Shown: positions 44,759 to 52,918 of the stretch, one piece after another
How positions within the stretch are numbered: the first letter of the stretch is position 1
How the letters are laid out: every line of letters begins with the position of its first letter
NCBI RefSeq assembly: GCF_003324485.1
Contig: NZ_QODK01000003.1
Location: forward strand, 186,001 to 250,000
Length of the DNA: 64,000 nucleotides
Source: Cohaesibacter intestini
Lineage (GTDB): Bacteria; Pseudomonadota; Alphaproteobacteria; Rhizobiales; Cohaesibacteraceae
Direction of reading: 5' to 3'
Program-made: the position numbers and the translations under genes
The notes under the pieces: generated by a model
The model's database searches: none
What the model was told of the DNA's origin: nothing
The model's input: the letters and a program-made list of their open reading frames with translations, nothing else

Positions 44759-45103
44759 TCCCAATTGATTGGCTGTCTCCTGCCCCCCTCATGCCGAGAT
44801 GCGCCCTGCATGGGTGTGAAATTGTCTGCACTCATGGGTGAAAGGCTGGCCAATCGGCGTAAATAGCCCACACCCGGCGCGAGAGCTCTTTTACATCTCA
44901 GCGCCACGGATTAGGTTAAGGATAGGTCAAATGCTTGATTCGTCGGGCATGTTGTTGATTGTCGTGATCCATAAAACCGGTCAAACATCAGGACAGTCGT
45001 CGCGTTCGGATGAGATCTGGTGGCTTGAAATGTTGCAGCCATCGGAAAATTAATCCGAGAATCCAAATGCATGGCAGTGTCATGCCGAACTGGAGCAGAG
45101 CAA
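44759..45103. other. Intergenic region upstream of the EAL gene
   Basis: 345 bp with no gene I can support; it should carry the promoter of the EAL-domain gene. Confidence 0.35.
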
Positions 45104-47071
45104 ATGCAAAGGCTTGGAGCCATATTCATCGCCGTTTGTATGGTTGCGATCTCCACCTCTGTTGGCGCGATGTTGTATTTCCGGTTTGGCCTTTCCATCC
45201 CGGAAGCCTCACCGGTTGCCTTCGGTATTCTGCTCACCCTTCTGCTCGTCCACTATCAGATCAGCCGCGTGCGCGATCGGATGATGATCGAAGAGCAGAT
45301 GGATGACCTGACGCGCCTTAAGCTAACCCTGACCAAAGAGGTTCAGGATGTCCGCGAATTGGCCCACCGTCTGGAAAGCGATCTCGATGAACGGGTCAAT
45401 CGAGACATCGAGCCGGTGCTGGCGGAGCTCGATATCATCGGCTCGCTGGTCAAGCAACTGGCGGAAAGTTGCGCCGAGTTGGATGAACGGGTGCAGGAAG
45501 GTGATAGCAAGGTCGAAGCAATCAATGCCACTGTCCAGTCCGCCAAACACTCGGTTCAGGAGCTGGAAAGCCTGCTGCGCTCATCCGTCCGTGCGATGCC
45601 GCAGCAATCCGAACAGGCAGCGTCTTTCTCCGAGGGTCCTGCATCTCATCCAAGACCGTCCCAGCCGAGTGCCCATGACATGGGGACAGCGCCTTACGGC
45701 TATCCCGAAGATCAAATGCCGGAACCGGAAGAAGAAATAATCCGGCCTGAAGATGAGGCCGCCGTAAGACGTGCACTGGCATTGGGGCAGATCGAGATGT
45801 TCATGCAGCCGATCGTCACGCTGCCCATGCGCAAGCCACAATATTATGAAGCGCTTGCCCGTCTGCGGTCGGAGGATGGCAGTCTACTCACGCCAGACAT
45901 CTTCCTGCCGGTCTGCCGCAAGAATGGCTTCCTGCCAATGCTCGACCGTCTTGCCATCAACGAAACCTTCCGCATGCAGCGGCGGCTGGCCGACCGGGGG
46001 CATATGGTCGATTGCTTTTGCAATCTGGCGCTGGCAAGTCTGGCGGATGGTGACTTCTTTGCCCAGTTGCGTGGCCTGTTCGAACAGAACAGAGATTTGG
46101 CCGAACATGTCATTCTGGAATTCTCCCTCGCTGACATGAACGCGTTTGGCGTTCTGGAAGACGAAACCCTGCAACTGCTGCGCTCGATGGGCTTCCGTTT
46201 CTCGGTCGATCAAATGACAACGCTGAATGCGGACTTTGATAAATTCGCCCGCAAAGGGGTGCGCTTTGCCAAAATCGCCGCGCCGATCCTCACCAGCCGC
46301 GATGTCGGCCACGGGCTCGACATCCATCCTGCCGATTTTTCCCGTGTTCTGGCCCGCAAGGGGATCGATTTGGTGGTTACCCATGTGGAAACCGAAAGCA
46401 TGTTGGTCGGCCTGATCGACTTCAATGTCCAGCTGGCTCAAGGCAATCATTTCGCACCGGCCAAAGCGGTCAAGGGAGCTGGCAGTGGCGGGGATGGCGG
46501 GACATCCGACAATCGATCTCAAGCGGTCGGTGCGCGTGTCGGTGATAGTCCCCCTGTCCGGGTGCATGGTCAAAGGAACGATGCTCAAAGAGGCGAGGGT
46601 CCAAGGGGTGCGGGGCAAGTGAACGAGCGCCTGACGAATGGAGCCGTCGCTCAGCCTCAAGCGCTTCAGGCCCAACAGGCCCCCATGCCGACGCCGGACT
46701 CTGAAGCCAGTCAGCGTCGACTGGGTGACAATCCTCGTGTCGCTCAGGCCTTACGTGCCATGGCAAAGCGGGAGGGCGGTCAGAATTCCAGCACGCGCGA
46801 CCATTTCCGCAATGTGCTGGCCGAAGCCGCTGGTTTGATGGATGACGGGCCCGCTCGCTCTGGTCAGTCGTTGCCCGGTGCAGCCAATGGCCAACGCGCC
46901 TCTGCAGCGCCCGATCGGCTGCCGGTCTCCGATGACTATGGCGTGAAGACCAGCACAGATCGTGGTCAGTTTCTGGATCTGGGCAATCAGCCTGCCCGCG
47001 ACCAGCAGACCCGTGATACACGCCCCGATGCAAGCGGTGGTGGCGCTGGTTTCGAACGTCTCATCCGTTAA
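45104..47071 (+). CDS. Degenerate EAL-domain membrane protein, TipF-like
   Basis: 655 aa. Two membrane helices (~5-28 and ~36-52), a coiled coil (~60-155), a Pro/Glu-rich linker, an EAL domain (~225-440) and a ~200-residue Gln/Ala/Gly-rich tail. In the EAL domain YYEALARLRS keeps E-A-L, but the DDFG loop reads FSVDQMTT and the EGVE segment reads VETES, so hydrolysis of c-di-GMP is doubtful. This layout fits TipF, a c-di-GMP receptor needed for flagellum placement in Caulobacter. GGAG precedes the ATG at 45104. A HAD gene follows in the same direction, as in many Rhizobiales. Confidence 0.8.
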   Translation: MQRLGAIFIAVCMVAISTSVGAMLYFRFGLSIPEASPVAFGILLTLLLVHYQISRVRDRMMIEEQMDDLTRLKLTLTKEVQDVRELAHRLESDLDERVNRDIEPVLAELDIIGSLVKQLAESCAELDERVQEGDSKVEAINATVQSAKHSVQELESLLRSSVRAMPQQSEQAASFSEGPASHPRPSQPSAHDMGTAPYGYPEDQMPEPEEEIIRPEDEAAVRRALALGQIEMFMQPIVTLPMRKPQYYEALARLRSEDGSLLTPDIFLPVCRKNGFLPMLDRLAINETFRMQRRLADRGHMVDCFCNLALASLADGDFFAQLRGLFEQNRDLAEHVILEFSLADMNAFGVLEDETLQLLRSMGFRFSVDQMTTLNADFDKFARKGVRFAKIAAPILTSRDVGHGLDIHPADFSRVLARKGIDLVVTHVETESMLVGLIDFNVQLAQGNHFAPAKAVKGAGSGGDGGTSDNRSQAVGARVGDSPPVRVHGQRNDAQRGEGPRGAGQVNERLTNGAVAQPQALQAQQAPMPTPDSEASQRRLGDNPRVAQALRAMAKREGGQNSSTRDHFRNVLAEAAGLMDDGPARSGQSLPGAANGQRASAAPDRLPVSDDYGVKTSTDRGQFLDLGNQPARDQQTRDTRPDASGGGAGFERLIR

Positions 47072-47303
47072 AGAAACCCGACCCAACTTATCCAAAAGCT
47101 GTAAGGGTCTGTGTATGGGCCTTGGCCTGCCCCGGTCCTTTCGCTCAGTGGCTGCAAAACAAGCTTATCCTGTGTTTTGACGCCCCTGCCTCTTGACCTA
47201 GCAAAAGGGAGAGGGGAGAAGTGTTCAGCAAGACGCTGTCATTGCCTGTCAAACTATTTTTGATCCGTCCTGTTTTCCAGTGTCCAAAGCCATGGGGTCT
47301 GTC

Positions 47304-48161
47304 ATGTCGTCCCGTCTTAACGGTCTGTCCGAAATCGCACCGCGCTATAAAGGCATCCTGTCAGATATCTGGGGCGTCGTTCACAACGGGGTGACACCCT
47401 TTACAGGCGCGGTCGATGCACTGACGCGTTATCGTGAAAGTGGCGGCAAGGTTGTTCTCATTACCAACGCACCACGCCCGTCGGCTCCTATCGCCGCCCA
47501 GCTCGAACAACTGGGTGTGGGGCGTGACAGTTACGACGACTTGGTGACCTCGGGGGATATTACCCGCAAAATGCTGGTGGATAGTGGCAAGACCAAGCTC
47601 TACCATCTGGGACCTGAACGCGATTTACCACTCTATGATGGCTTGGGCCTGTCGCTGGTCGCGCAAGAAGAAGCCGAAATGATCTGTTGCACCGGTCTGT
47701 TTGACGACACCAAGGAAACGCCGGATGATTATGATGATTTGCTCAAGAATCTTGCCAAGCGCCAGCTGCCGATGATTTGCGCCAATCCGGACCGGGTGGT
47801 TGATCGTGGTAACACGCTGATCTATTGCGCCGGATCGCTGGCCGGTCGTTTTGAAGCCTATGGCGGGGAAACAATGCAGGCCGGGAAGCCGGAAGCCGCA
47901 ATCTATGACGCCGCTCGGGCGGCACTGGACAAGGCAGCCGGGTCCGCAATCGACAAGGCTGACATTCTCGCCATCGGGGATTCGGTGCCAACCGACCTGC
48001 GCGGTGGACATTATCAGAAGATCGATGCCCTCTTCATCACCTCAGGGATCCACGCCCAGATGTTTGGTGATCCTGATGCACCTGATCATGAGCGGGTCCA
48101 GCATCGCCTCGACCATGAAGATGTCGAGACTGTCGGTTATATGCCCCGGTTGATCTGGTAA
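47304..48161 (+). CDS. TIGR01459 family HAD-type hydrolase
   Basis: 285 aa. HAD motif I is ILSDIWGVVHNG (the Asp and the WGV form of this subfamily), motif II VVLITNAPRP, motif III/IV AGKPEAAIY and ILAIGDSVPTDLRGG. These NagD-like class IIA enzymes dephosphorylate small molecules; the specific substrate of TIGR01459 proteins is unknown. I place the start at ATG 47304; an ATG at 47292 and a GTG at 47280 are also in frame. It lies downstream of the TipF-like gene, a conserved pair in related bacteria. Confidence 0.87.
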   Translation: MSSRLNGLSEIAPRYKGILSDIWGVVHNGVTPFTGAVDALTRYRESGGKVVLITNAPRPSAPIAAQLEQLGVGRDSYDDLVTSGDITRKMLVDSGKTKLYHLGPERDLPLYDGLGLSLVAQEEAEMICCTGLFDDTKETPDDYDDLLKNLAKRQLPMICANPDRVVDRGNTLIYCAGSLAGRFEAYGGETMQAGKPEAAIYDAARAALDKAAGSAIDKADILAIGDSVPTDLRGGHYQKIDALFITSGIHAQMFGDPDAPDHERVQHRLDHEDVETVGYMPRLIW

Positions 48162-48345
48162 TCACACCTCACTCCGACCTTGCAATGCCAGCCGCCGGCA
48201 ACTGCAACCTTGTGCATCCACACAAGGCTGCCTATCTGAGATGGGTCGGCTGGCTATCGCGGCCGTTCGCTTGTGCTCGGGCTTTCATCCTTCCGCATCT
48301 GGCCTACCAAGCAGTTCCTGCATTGTTCCATAGAGGAAAGTGTCC

Positions 48346-49167
48346 ATGTCCATCACCCTTCTAGAAGACCGCAAACTGGTGCGCATGACGGGCGCTGACA
48401 CCGAGGCCCTGTTGCAGCGATTGATCACGACCAATCTCGACAAAGTCTCTGTGGGTGAAGCAGGCTATGGTGCCTTGCTGACACCGCAAGGGAAGATCCT
48501 GTTCGATTTTCTTGTCACGCGCCTGCCTGATGGCTTCCTGTTTGATCTTGACGGGCGCGTGGTCGAAGACTTCATCAAGAAAATGACCCTCTATCGTCTG
48601 CGCTCGGCCATTGCAATTGATCTTCTTGAGGATCGCGTTGGCTATAGCTTCGAGCCGCAATCCGATGGTGTTCTGGATCCACGATCAGAGGCCCTTGGCT
48701 GGCGCCTTTATGGCCCGGCAAACGGTTGGCAGCCAGACGGAGGGCACGAGGACCTCAAGGCCCGTTTTGTCGCGGAAGCAATCCCGCAGGCCGGTGTCGA
48801 TTTCGAGTTTGGCGACGCTTTCCCGCATGATGTCAATTTGGACTGTCTCGGCGGTCTTGACTTCGCAAAGGGTTGTTATGTCGGTCAGGAAGTTGTCTCC
48901 CGCATGCAGCATCGCGGCATTGCGCGCAAGCGGCTGCTGCATGTTGAGGGGGCAGCGACGCTGCCTGCGGCAGCTTCCCCAGCCGAGGTCTCGATAACAG
49001 CGGGTGGCAAGACTGTCGGTACACTTGGGCAGGTATCGGGCAACAAAGGTCTGGCGCTGGTTCGCCTTGATCGGATTGCCGATGCCTTAGAGGAAGGTCA
49101 AGTAGTTGAAGTAATGGGCATTGGTTTGAAATTCTCCGTTCCAAGCTACGCAAATTTCTCTATATAA
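48346..49167 (+). CDS. ygfZ: YgfZ/GcvT-fold folate-binding protein for Fe-S assembly
   Basis: 273 aa. The signature FAKGCYVGQEVVSRMQHRG, with the conserved Cys of KGCYxGQE, marks the YgfZ (IBA57-type) branch of the GcvT fold. These proteins use folate to help mature or repair a subset of [4Fe-4S] enzymes. Likely clients in this window would be radical SAM and ETF-QO proteins, though that is inference. ATG at 48346 lies 9 nt after GAGG; a GTG two codons upstream is too close to that site. Confidence 0.9.
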   Translation: MSITLLEDRKLVRMTGADTEALLQRLITTNLDKVSVGEAGYGALLTPQGKILFDFLVTRLPDGFLFDLDGRVVEDFIKKMTLYRLRSAIAIDLLEDRVGYSFEPQSDGVLDPRSEALGWRLYGPANGWQPDGGHEDLKARFVAEAIPQAGVDFEFGDAFPHDVNLDCLGGLDFAKGCYVGQEVVSRMQHRGIARKRLLHVEGAATLPAAASPAEVSITAGGKTVGTLGQVSGNKGLALVRLDRIADALEEGQVVEVMGIGLKFSVPSYANFSI

Positions 49168-49366
49168 AGCAGCGATTATTATAGTTTAAAACCCTGCCTT
49201 TTCTGGATGGTTATGTGTTTATAACTTGCAGTCATGTTGTGTTCCACTTGGCAGAATGCAGTATTTTTATGATTAACCAAGCATAAAACGACCGCCATTT
49301 TTAGCTTTTGTTAAGACTGTTTCGGGCAAACTGCCCCTATTGGGGAACGACTTTGGGGGTCATATT

Positions 49367-49702
49367 ATGCCATCGGATATCTTGGCATTGGAGTTGCTCG
49401 TCGCAGATATCGCGGCATATGCCAAACATCAAATTGACAACGGAACCTTGTGCGGGCCGCGTTTTGCCGCCTATGTCAAACTGGCATGGTTTGGTCAATC
49501 GGGCAGCCCTTGCTATTCCGACTGCAAGAATTTGCTCGACGCCCTGCAGATCCTGCGCGATCTCGACAATGACAGCGAAGTCGATACCTTCTATATCGCC
49601 ATGACAGCCGCCTTGATGGAATGCTATCCGGAGCCGGATCAGGTGTTGTCTGACTTTGACGCAATCCGTCGCATGTCTGCAGAATTGAGACATGTCGCCT
49701 GA
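49367..49702 (+). CDS. Small protein of unknown function
   Basis: 111 aa, starting MPSDILALELLVADIAAYAK; mostly helical with four Cys, no signal peptide or membrane segment. GGGGG precedes the ATG at a fair distance, and a strong terminator follows the stop by 32 nt, both of which support a real gene. I do not recognise the family. The upstream 199 bp are AT-rich and end in a good place for its promoter. Confidence 0.65.
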   Translation: MPSDILALELLVADIAAYAKHQIDNGTLCGPRFAAYVKLAWFGQSGSPCYSDCKNLLDALQILRDLDNDSEVDTFYIAMTAALMECYPEPDQVLSDFDAIRRMSAELRHVA

Positions 49703-49734
49703 CGAGAAATCTTCCTCAGATTCCAATAGGACAA

Positions 49735-49768
49735 AGCGCGCCTCGAAGCCCGAAGCGCGCTCTTTTTT
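49735..49768. terminator. Terminator between the small gene and moaB
   Basis: 7-bp GC stem (49735-49741 with 49755-49761) followed by C and seven T rightward; also lies just past the leftward moaB stop. Confidence 0.85.
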
Positions 49769-49794
49769 TGCCATTGAGCGGATAAGCGCAAGCA

Positions 49795-50361
49795 CTAAGC
49801 TTCAGGTTTGGTCTGCAACTTGGAGCGTTTGAGATGCTCGTCAAGGCGCGGCATCATCTCGACAAAATTGCACGGCATGTGACGATAATCGAGTTGATAG
49901 GCGAAAATACCGTCCCAAGCATCCTTGCAGGCCCCCGATGATCCGGGAATGCAGAAAATATAGGTCGCATCGGCAACCCCGCCCGTGGCGCGGGACTGGA
50001 TGGTCGATGTACCAATCTTCTCAAAGGAAATCTTGTGAAACAGCCAGGAGAAGCCGTCCATTTGCTTCTCAAACAGAGGGATCATGGCTTCCGGCGTGAC
50101 ATCGCGGCCAGTGAAGCCCGTGCCACCCGTTGAAATGATCACATCAATGCCTTTGTCTGCAATCCAGGCCTTGGTCTGTGCCTGAATGGCGTCGACATCA
50201 TCCTTGACGATTGCCCGGTCTGCCAAAGCATGTCCGGCCGCCTGCAGGCGATCCACCAGCACCTGACCGGATTTATCATCCGCCAGACTTCTGGTGTCGG
50301 ACACGGTCAGGATGGCGATATTCATTGGAATGAAGGAACGGGGGCCGGATGTATGGGCCAT
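49795..50361 (-). CDS. moaB: Molybdenum cofactor biosynthesis protein MoaB
   Basis: 188 aa of the MogA/MoaB molybdopterin-binding family. [16 protein letters not shown] is the conserved MPT-binding loop, and the [17 protein letters not shown] and [13 protein letters not shown] segments follow. It should adenylylate or bind molybdopterin before metal insertion. GAGAGTAGC precedes the ATG at 50361. No other mo-cofactor gene is in the window; in rhizobia moaB often lies in this general neighbourhood (near ispE and ispB). Confidence 0.93.
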   Translation of the reverse strand: MAHTSGPRSFIPMNIAILTVSDTRSLADDKSGQVLVDRLQAAGHALADRAIVKDDVDAIQAQTKAWIADKGIDVIISTGGTGFTGRDVTPEAMIPLFEKQMDGFSWLFHKISFEKIGTSTIQSRATGGVADATYIFCIPGSSGACKDAWDGIFAYQLDYRHMPCNFVEMMPRLDEHLKRSKLQTKPEA

Positions 50362-50479
50362 GCTACTCTCTCTTGATTGGCACAAAGGCGAGACTTGTCA
50401 TGAAGACAGCATAATGCAGATCTTGTGACAAATCCCCTTGTCTTTCGTCAAGAGAAGCCAAGCGCATGAAAGGGCCACC

Positions 50480-51121
50480 TTACCGCCCGATATAGCGATC
50501 CCGGCGGTGATTGATGGCAATGATGGCATTGAGGATAATCGAGCCGAACAAAGACCAGCCAATCACATGGAGTGGAAGCAGGAACAGGGCTGTGCCGAAA
50601 ATGCCCACATCAAACAATTGCTGGACATAACCGGCCCGAAAACCGGTTGCCTCCTGCACGGTCAACGCCAATGCCCCAGCGCCACCAAGGCTGCCTTCAT
50701 GACGGATGATGGCCAACAGCCCCGTGCCCGTCAGCGCTCCAAAGGCGAGTGTGCCAATGAAGGGATTGAGCGTTTCAAAGGTCATCAGCGGCGGTAAAAT
50801 CTGCATCAAGACCGACAAGGCTGCGACACAAAGGGCGGATTTAACCGTAAAGCGCCAGCCAAGGCGCTGATAGGTGAACCAGTAGAATGGCAGATTGACC
50901 AGAAAGAAGACAATCCCGAGATCATAGCCGGTGACATAGGAGATCAGCAGGGCCAGACCTGCGGTTTGTCCGGTGATAAAACCAAGCTGGGTAAGAAAGA
51001 CCAGACCGACGGCGGCAATCAGCACGCCGAAGGAAAGACCCTGAACATCTTCAAGCAAAGAGTGCTTTTCCAGTGTGACCAGAGGTTCGGTGTTGGTGAC
51101 TGCGCTCATTTCATCTCGCAT
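50480..51121 (-). CDS. YitT-family membrane protein
   Basis: 213 aa with about five hydrophobic segments; LSFGVLIAAVGLVFLTQLGF, GQTAGLALLISYVTGYDLG and LVNLPFYWFTYQRLGWRF match the membrane domain of YitT (DUF161) proteins. The cytoplasmic C-terminal DUF2179 domain of longer family members is absent. Transport role unknown. Two starts are possible (51121 and 51109); I keep the first because GGAAG precedes it. Upstream of moaB on the same strand with a 118-nt gap. Confidence 0.82.
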   Translation of the reverse strand: MRDEMSAVTNTEPLVTLEKHSLLEDVQGLSFGVLIAAVGLVFLTQLGFITGQTAGLALLISYVTGYDLGIVFFLVNLPFYWFTYQRLGWRFTVKSALCVAALSVLMQILPPLMTFETLNPFIGTLAFGALTGTGLLAIIRHEGSLGGAGALALTVQEATGFRAGYVQQLFDVGIFGTALFLLPLHVIGWSLFGSIILNAIIAINHRRDRYIGR

Positions 51122-51804
51122 TTACTTCCAAAAAGGTGGGTATGGTCCGATAAATTGCAAAATAGAGGTATATTTGTCCTTCTATCATCGTGCCAGAGGG
51201 AAAATGTTATATCCAGATTAGACTTTGTGCAGTGAGGTGAAATTTCAGGCAAATTGCGCCTGCATCGGCATGCCTGAGCGCGACAGCCAAGTTTGACAAG
51301 GCCAAGGCGCTTGAAACGAGATCCGCCTCCGCACGCCAGGCTCGTCATGAACCCGGCCTGCTGGTGCGCCGAAAGGGGCGAACCCATTGTGGGGACGAAC
51401 AGGTTGGCCCCGGCGCACCGACGCAAGGTGCGGAGGCGGATCCGAGACCTGCGCGCAAAGGATTGATCGCGCATGGCCCCTTCACGCAATGGCGAACAGG
51501 ATGTCTTGGTTCCGTTTGCCTTATACGCGACACAAACCAAAAGAGATCAGGGGCCTGGCGTGTGCAAAAGCGGCGCATTATCGCTGTCGAGGGAGGTGCA
51601 CCAATCGGTGCGGATTCATGTCGCGGTGCGGGATTGTTCTTTGAACTGTTTGCGCGATTGCGTCCATCTGTTGCAAGCATGACTGAACAGGACCAAAAAC
51701 CCGCTTTTCTTCTGCTGCCGATTGCATTAGGGTCCGCCCCAAAGCCGGGCCTTTGCCCGAAACAATCTGATGCAACCATGATGCAATAAGAGACTGACAG
51801 GAAG
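51122..51804. other. Long intergenic region upstream of glyQ
   Basis: 683 bp between divergent yitT and glyQ. Several open frames cross it on both strands, but none has a ribosome site, domain or plausible composition. It contains a nested inverted-repeat element (51320-51443), reported separately, and must hold the glyQ promoter. Confidence 0.45.
51320..51443. other. Candidate structured RNA element or dyad upstream of glyQ
   Basis: A perfect 15-bp inverted repeat (51320-51334 with 51429-51443) encloses a second 8-bp one (51363-51370 with 51412-51419), then a 5-bp GGGGC/GCCCC (51375-51379 with 51407-51411) and AACC/GGTT. Together they form one long interrupted hairpin of ~124 nt with an asymmetric internal bubble. 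Length and layout recall 6S-type RNAs, but I cannot match the sequence to a known family or fix the strand. Confidence 0.45.
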
Positions 51805-52743
51805 ATGACCGACATTCTAGCCCCCCATATGCAGCCGGAACGCTCGTTTCAGGGCATGATCCTTGCGCTGCAGAAATATTGGGCCGATTACGGCTGCGCA
51901 ATTCTCCAGCCCTATGACATGGAAGTCGGTGCCGGTACGTTTCACCCTGCCACCACTCTGCGTGCCCTTGGGCCGCGTCCATGGCAGGTTGCCTATGTTC
52001 AGCCATCGCGCCGTCCAACTGATGGTCGCTATGGTGAAAACCCGAACCGTCTGCAGCATTATTACCAGTTTCAGGTGTTGCTGAAGCCAAGCCCGAAAGA
52101 CCTTCAGGATCTTTATCTTGGTTCGCTAAAAGCCATTGGCATCGACAGTGCCCTGCATGACATCCGCTTTGTCGAGGATGACTGGGAAAGCCCGACCCTC
52201 GGCGCTTGGGGCCTTGGTTGGGAATGCTGGTGCGATGGCATGGAAGTCAGCCAGTTTACTTATTTCCAGCAGGTCTGCGGCATCGAATGCGCCCCGGTTG
52301 CCGGTGAGCTGACGTATGGTCTCGAACGTATCGCCATGTATGTGCAGGGCGTCGATAACGTCTATGACCTGAACTATAATGGCCGCGAAGGCGATGAGAA
52401 GATTTCTTATGGCGATGTTTTCCTGCAGGCCGAGCAGGAATATTCCCGCCACAATTTCGAATATGCCAATACGGAGAAACTCTTCCGTCATTTCAAGGAC
52501 GCGGAAGAAGAATGCAAAGCCATTCTCTCACAGGGGGCAAATGGTAATCTGCATCTCTGCGTGTTGCCTGCCTATGACCAGTGCATCAAGGCATCGCACC
52601 TGTTCAACCTGCTTGATGCCCGTGGCGTGATTTCGGTTACCGAACGCCAGAGCTATATTCTGCGCGTCCGTGAGTTGGCCAAGGCCTGCGGCGAAGCCTT
52701 CCTGCTGACCGAAGCGGGCGGTGTCGGCTACGAGCCTCGGTGA
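51805..52743 (+). CDS. glyQ: Glycyl-tRNA synthetase alpha subunit
   Basis: 312 aa class II synthetase subunit of the bacterial alpha2beta2 enzyme. [37 protein letters not shown] and [20 protein letters not shown] are the standard GlyQ blocks with the class II motifs for glycine activation. AGGAAG sits unusually close to the ATG. The beta subunit gene glyS, usually close downstream, does not follow: a terminator and a converging FecR-type gene come next, so glyS must be elsewhere. Confidence 0.97.
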   Translation: MTDILAPHMQPERSFQGMILALQKYWADYGCAILQPYDMEVGAGTFHPATTLRALGPRPWQVAYVQPSRRPTDGRYGENPNRLQHYYQFQVLLKPSPKDLQDLYLGSLKAIGIDSALHDIRFVEDDWESPTLGAWGLGWECWCDGMEVSQFTYFQQVCGIECAPVAGELTYGLERIAMYVQGVDNVYDLNYNGREGDEKISYGDVFLQAEQEYSRHNFEYANTEKLFRHFKDAEEECKAILSQGANGNLHLCVLPAYDQCIKASHLFNLLDARGVISVTERQSYILRVRELAKACGEAFLLTEAGGVGYEPR

Positions 52744-52822
52744 CAAGACTAAGAGCGATTTGAGGCCGTATCTACCTGTTGGTCAATGCAGCTTGGTTGC
52801 ATTCCACCGGCCCACAAACGAC

Positions 52823-52850
52823 AAAAACCGCCCTGCTGGGCGGTTTTTTT
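52823..52850. terminator. Bidirectional terminator between glyQ and the FecR-domain gene
   Basis: Perfect 11-bp stem (52823-52833 with 52838-52848) on a TGCT loop, with A5 and T7 edges; between converging genes. Confidence 0.92.
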
Positions 52851-52918
52851 ATGAACGGCATCCTGCCTAGCACTCAGATGTGTGCACATGGTCACAATGT
52901 GATCATGATCGCGTCTTG

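Noticed and set aside
48208-48227. Hairpin CCTTGTG/CACAAGG after the HAD gene
   Set aside because: Seven-base stem without a T-run and with ordinary composition; too weak to call a terminator.
51345-51815. Overlapping open frames on both strands upstream of glyQ
   Set aside because: They share the GC-rich inverted-repeat region, contradict each other, and none has a start signal or family resemblance.
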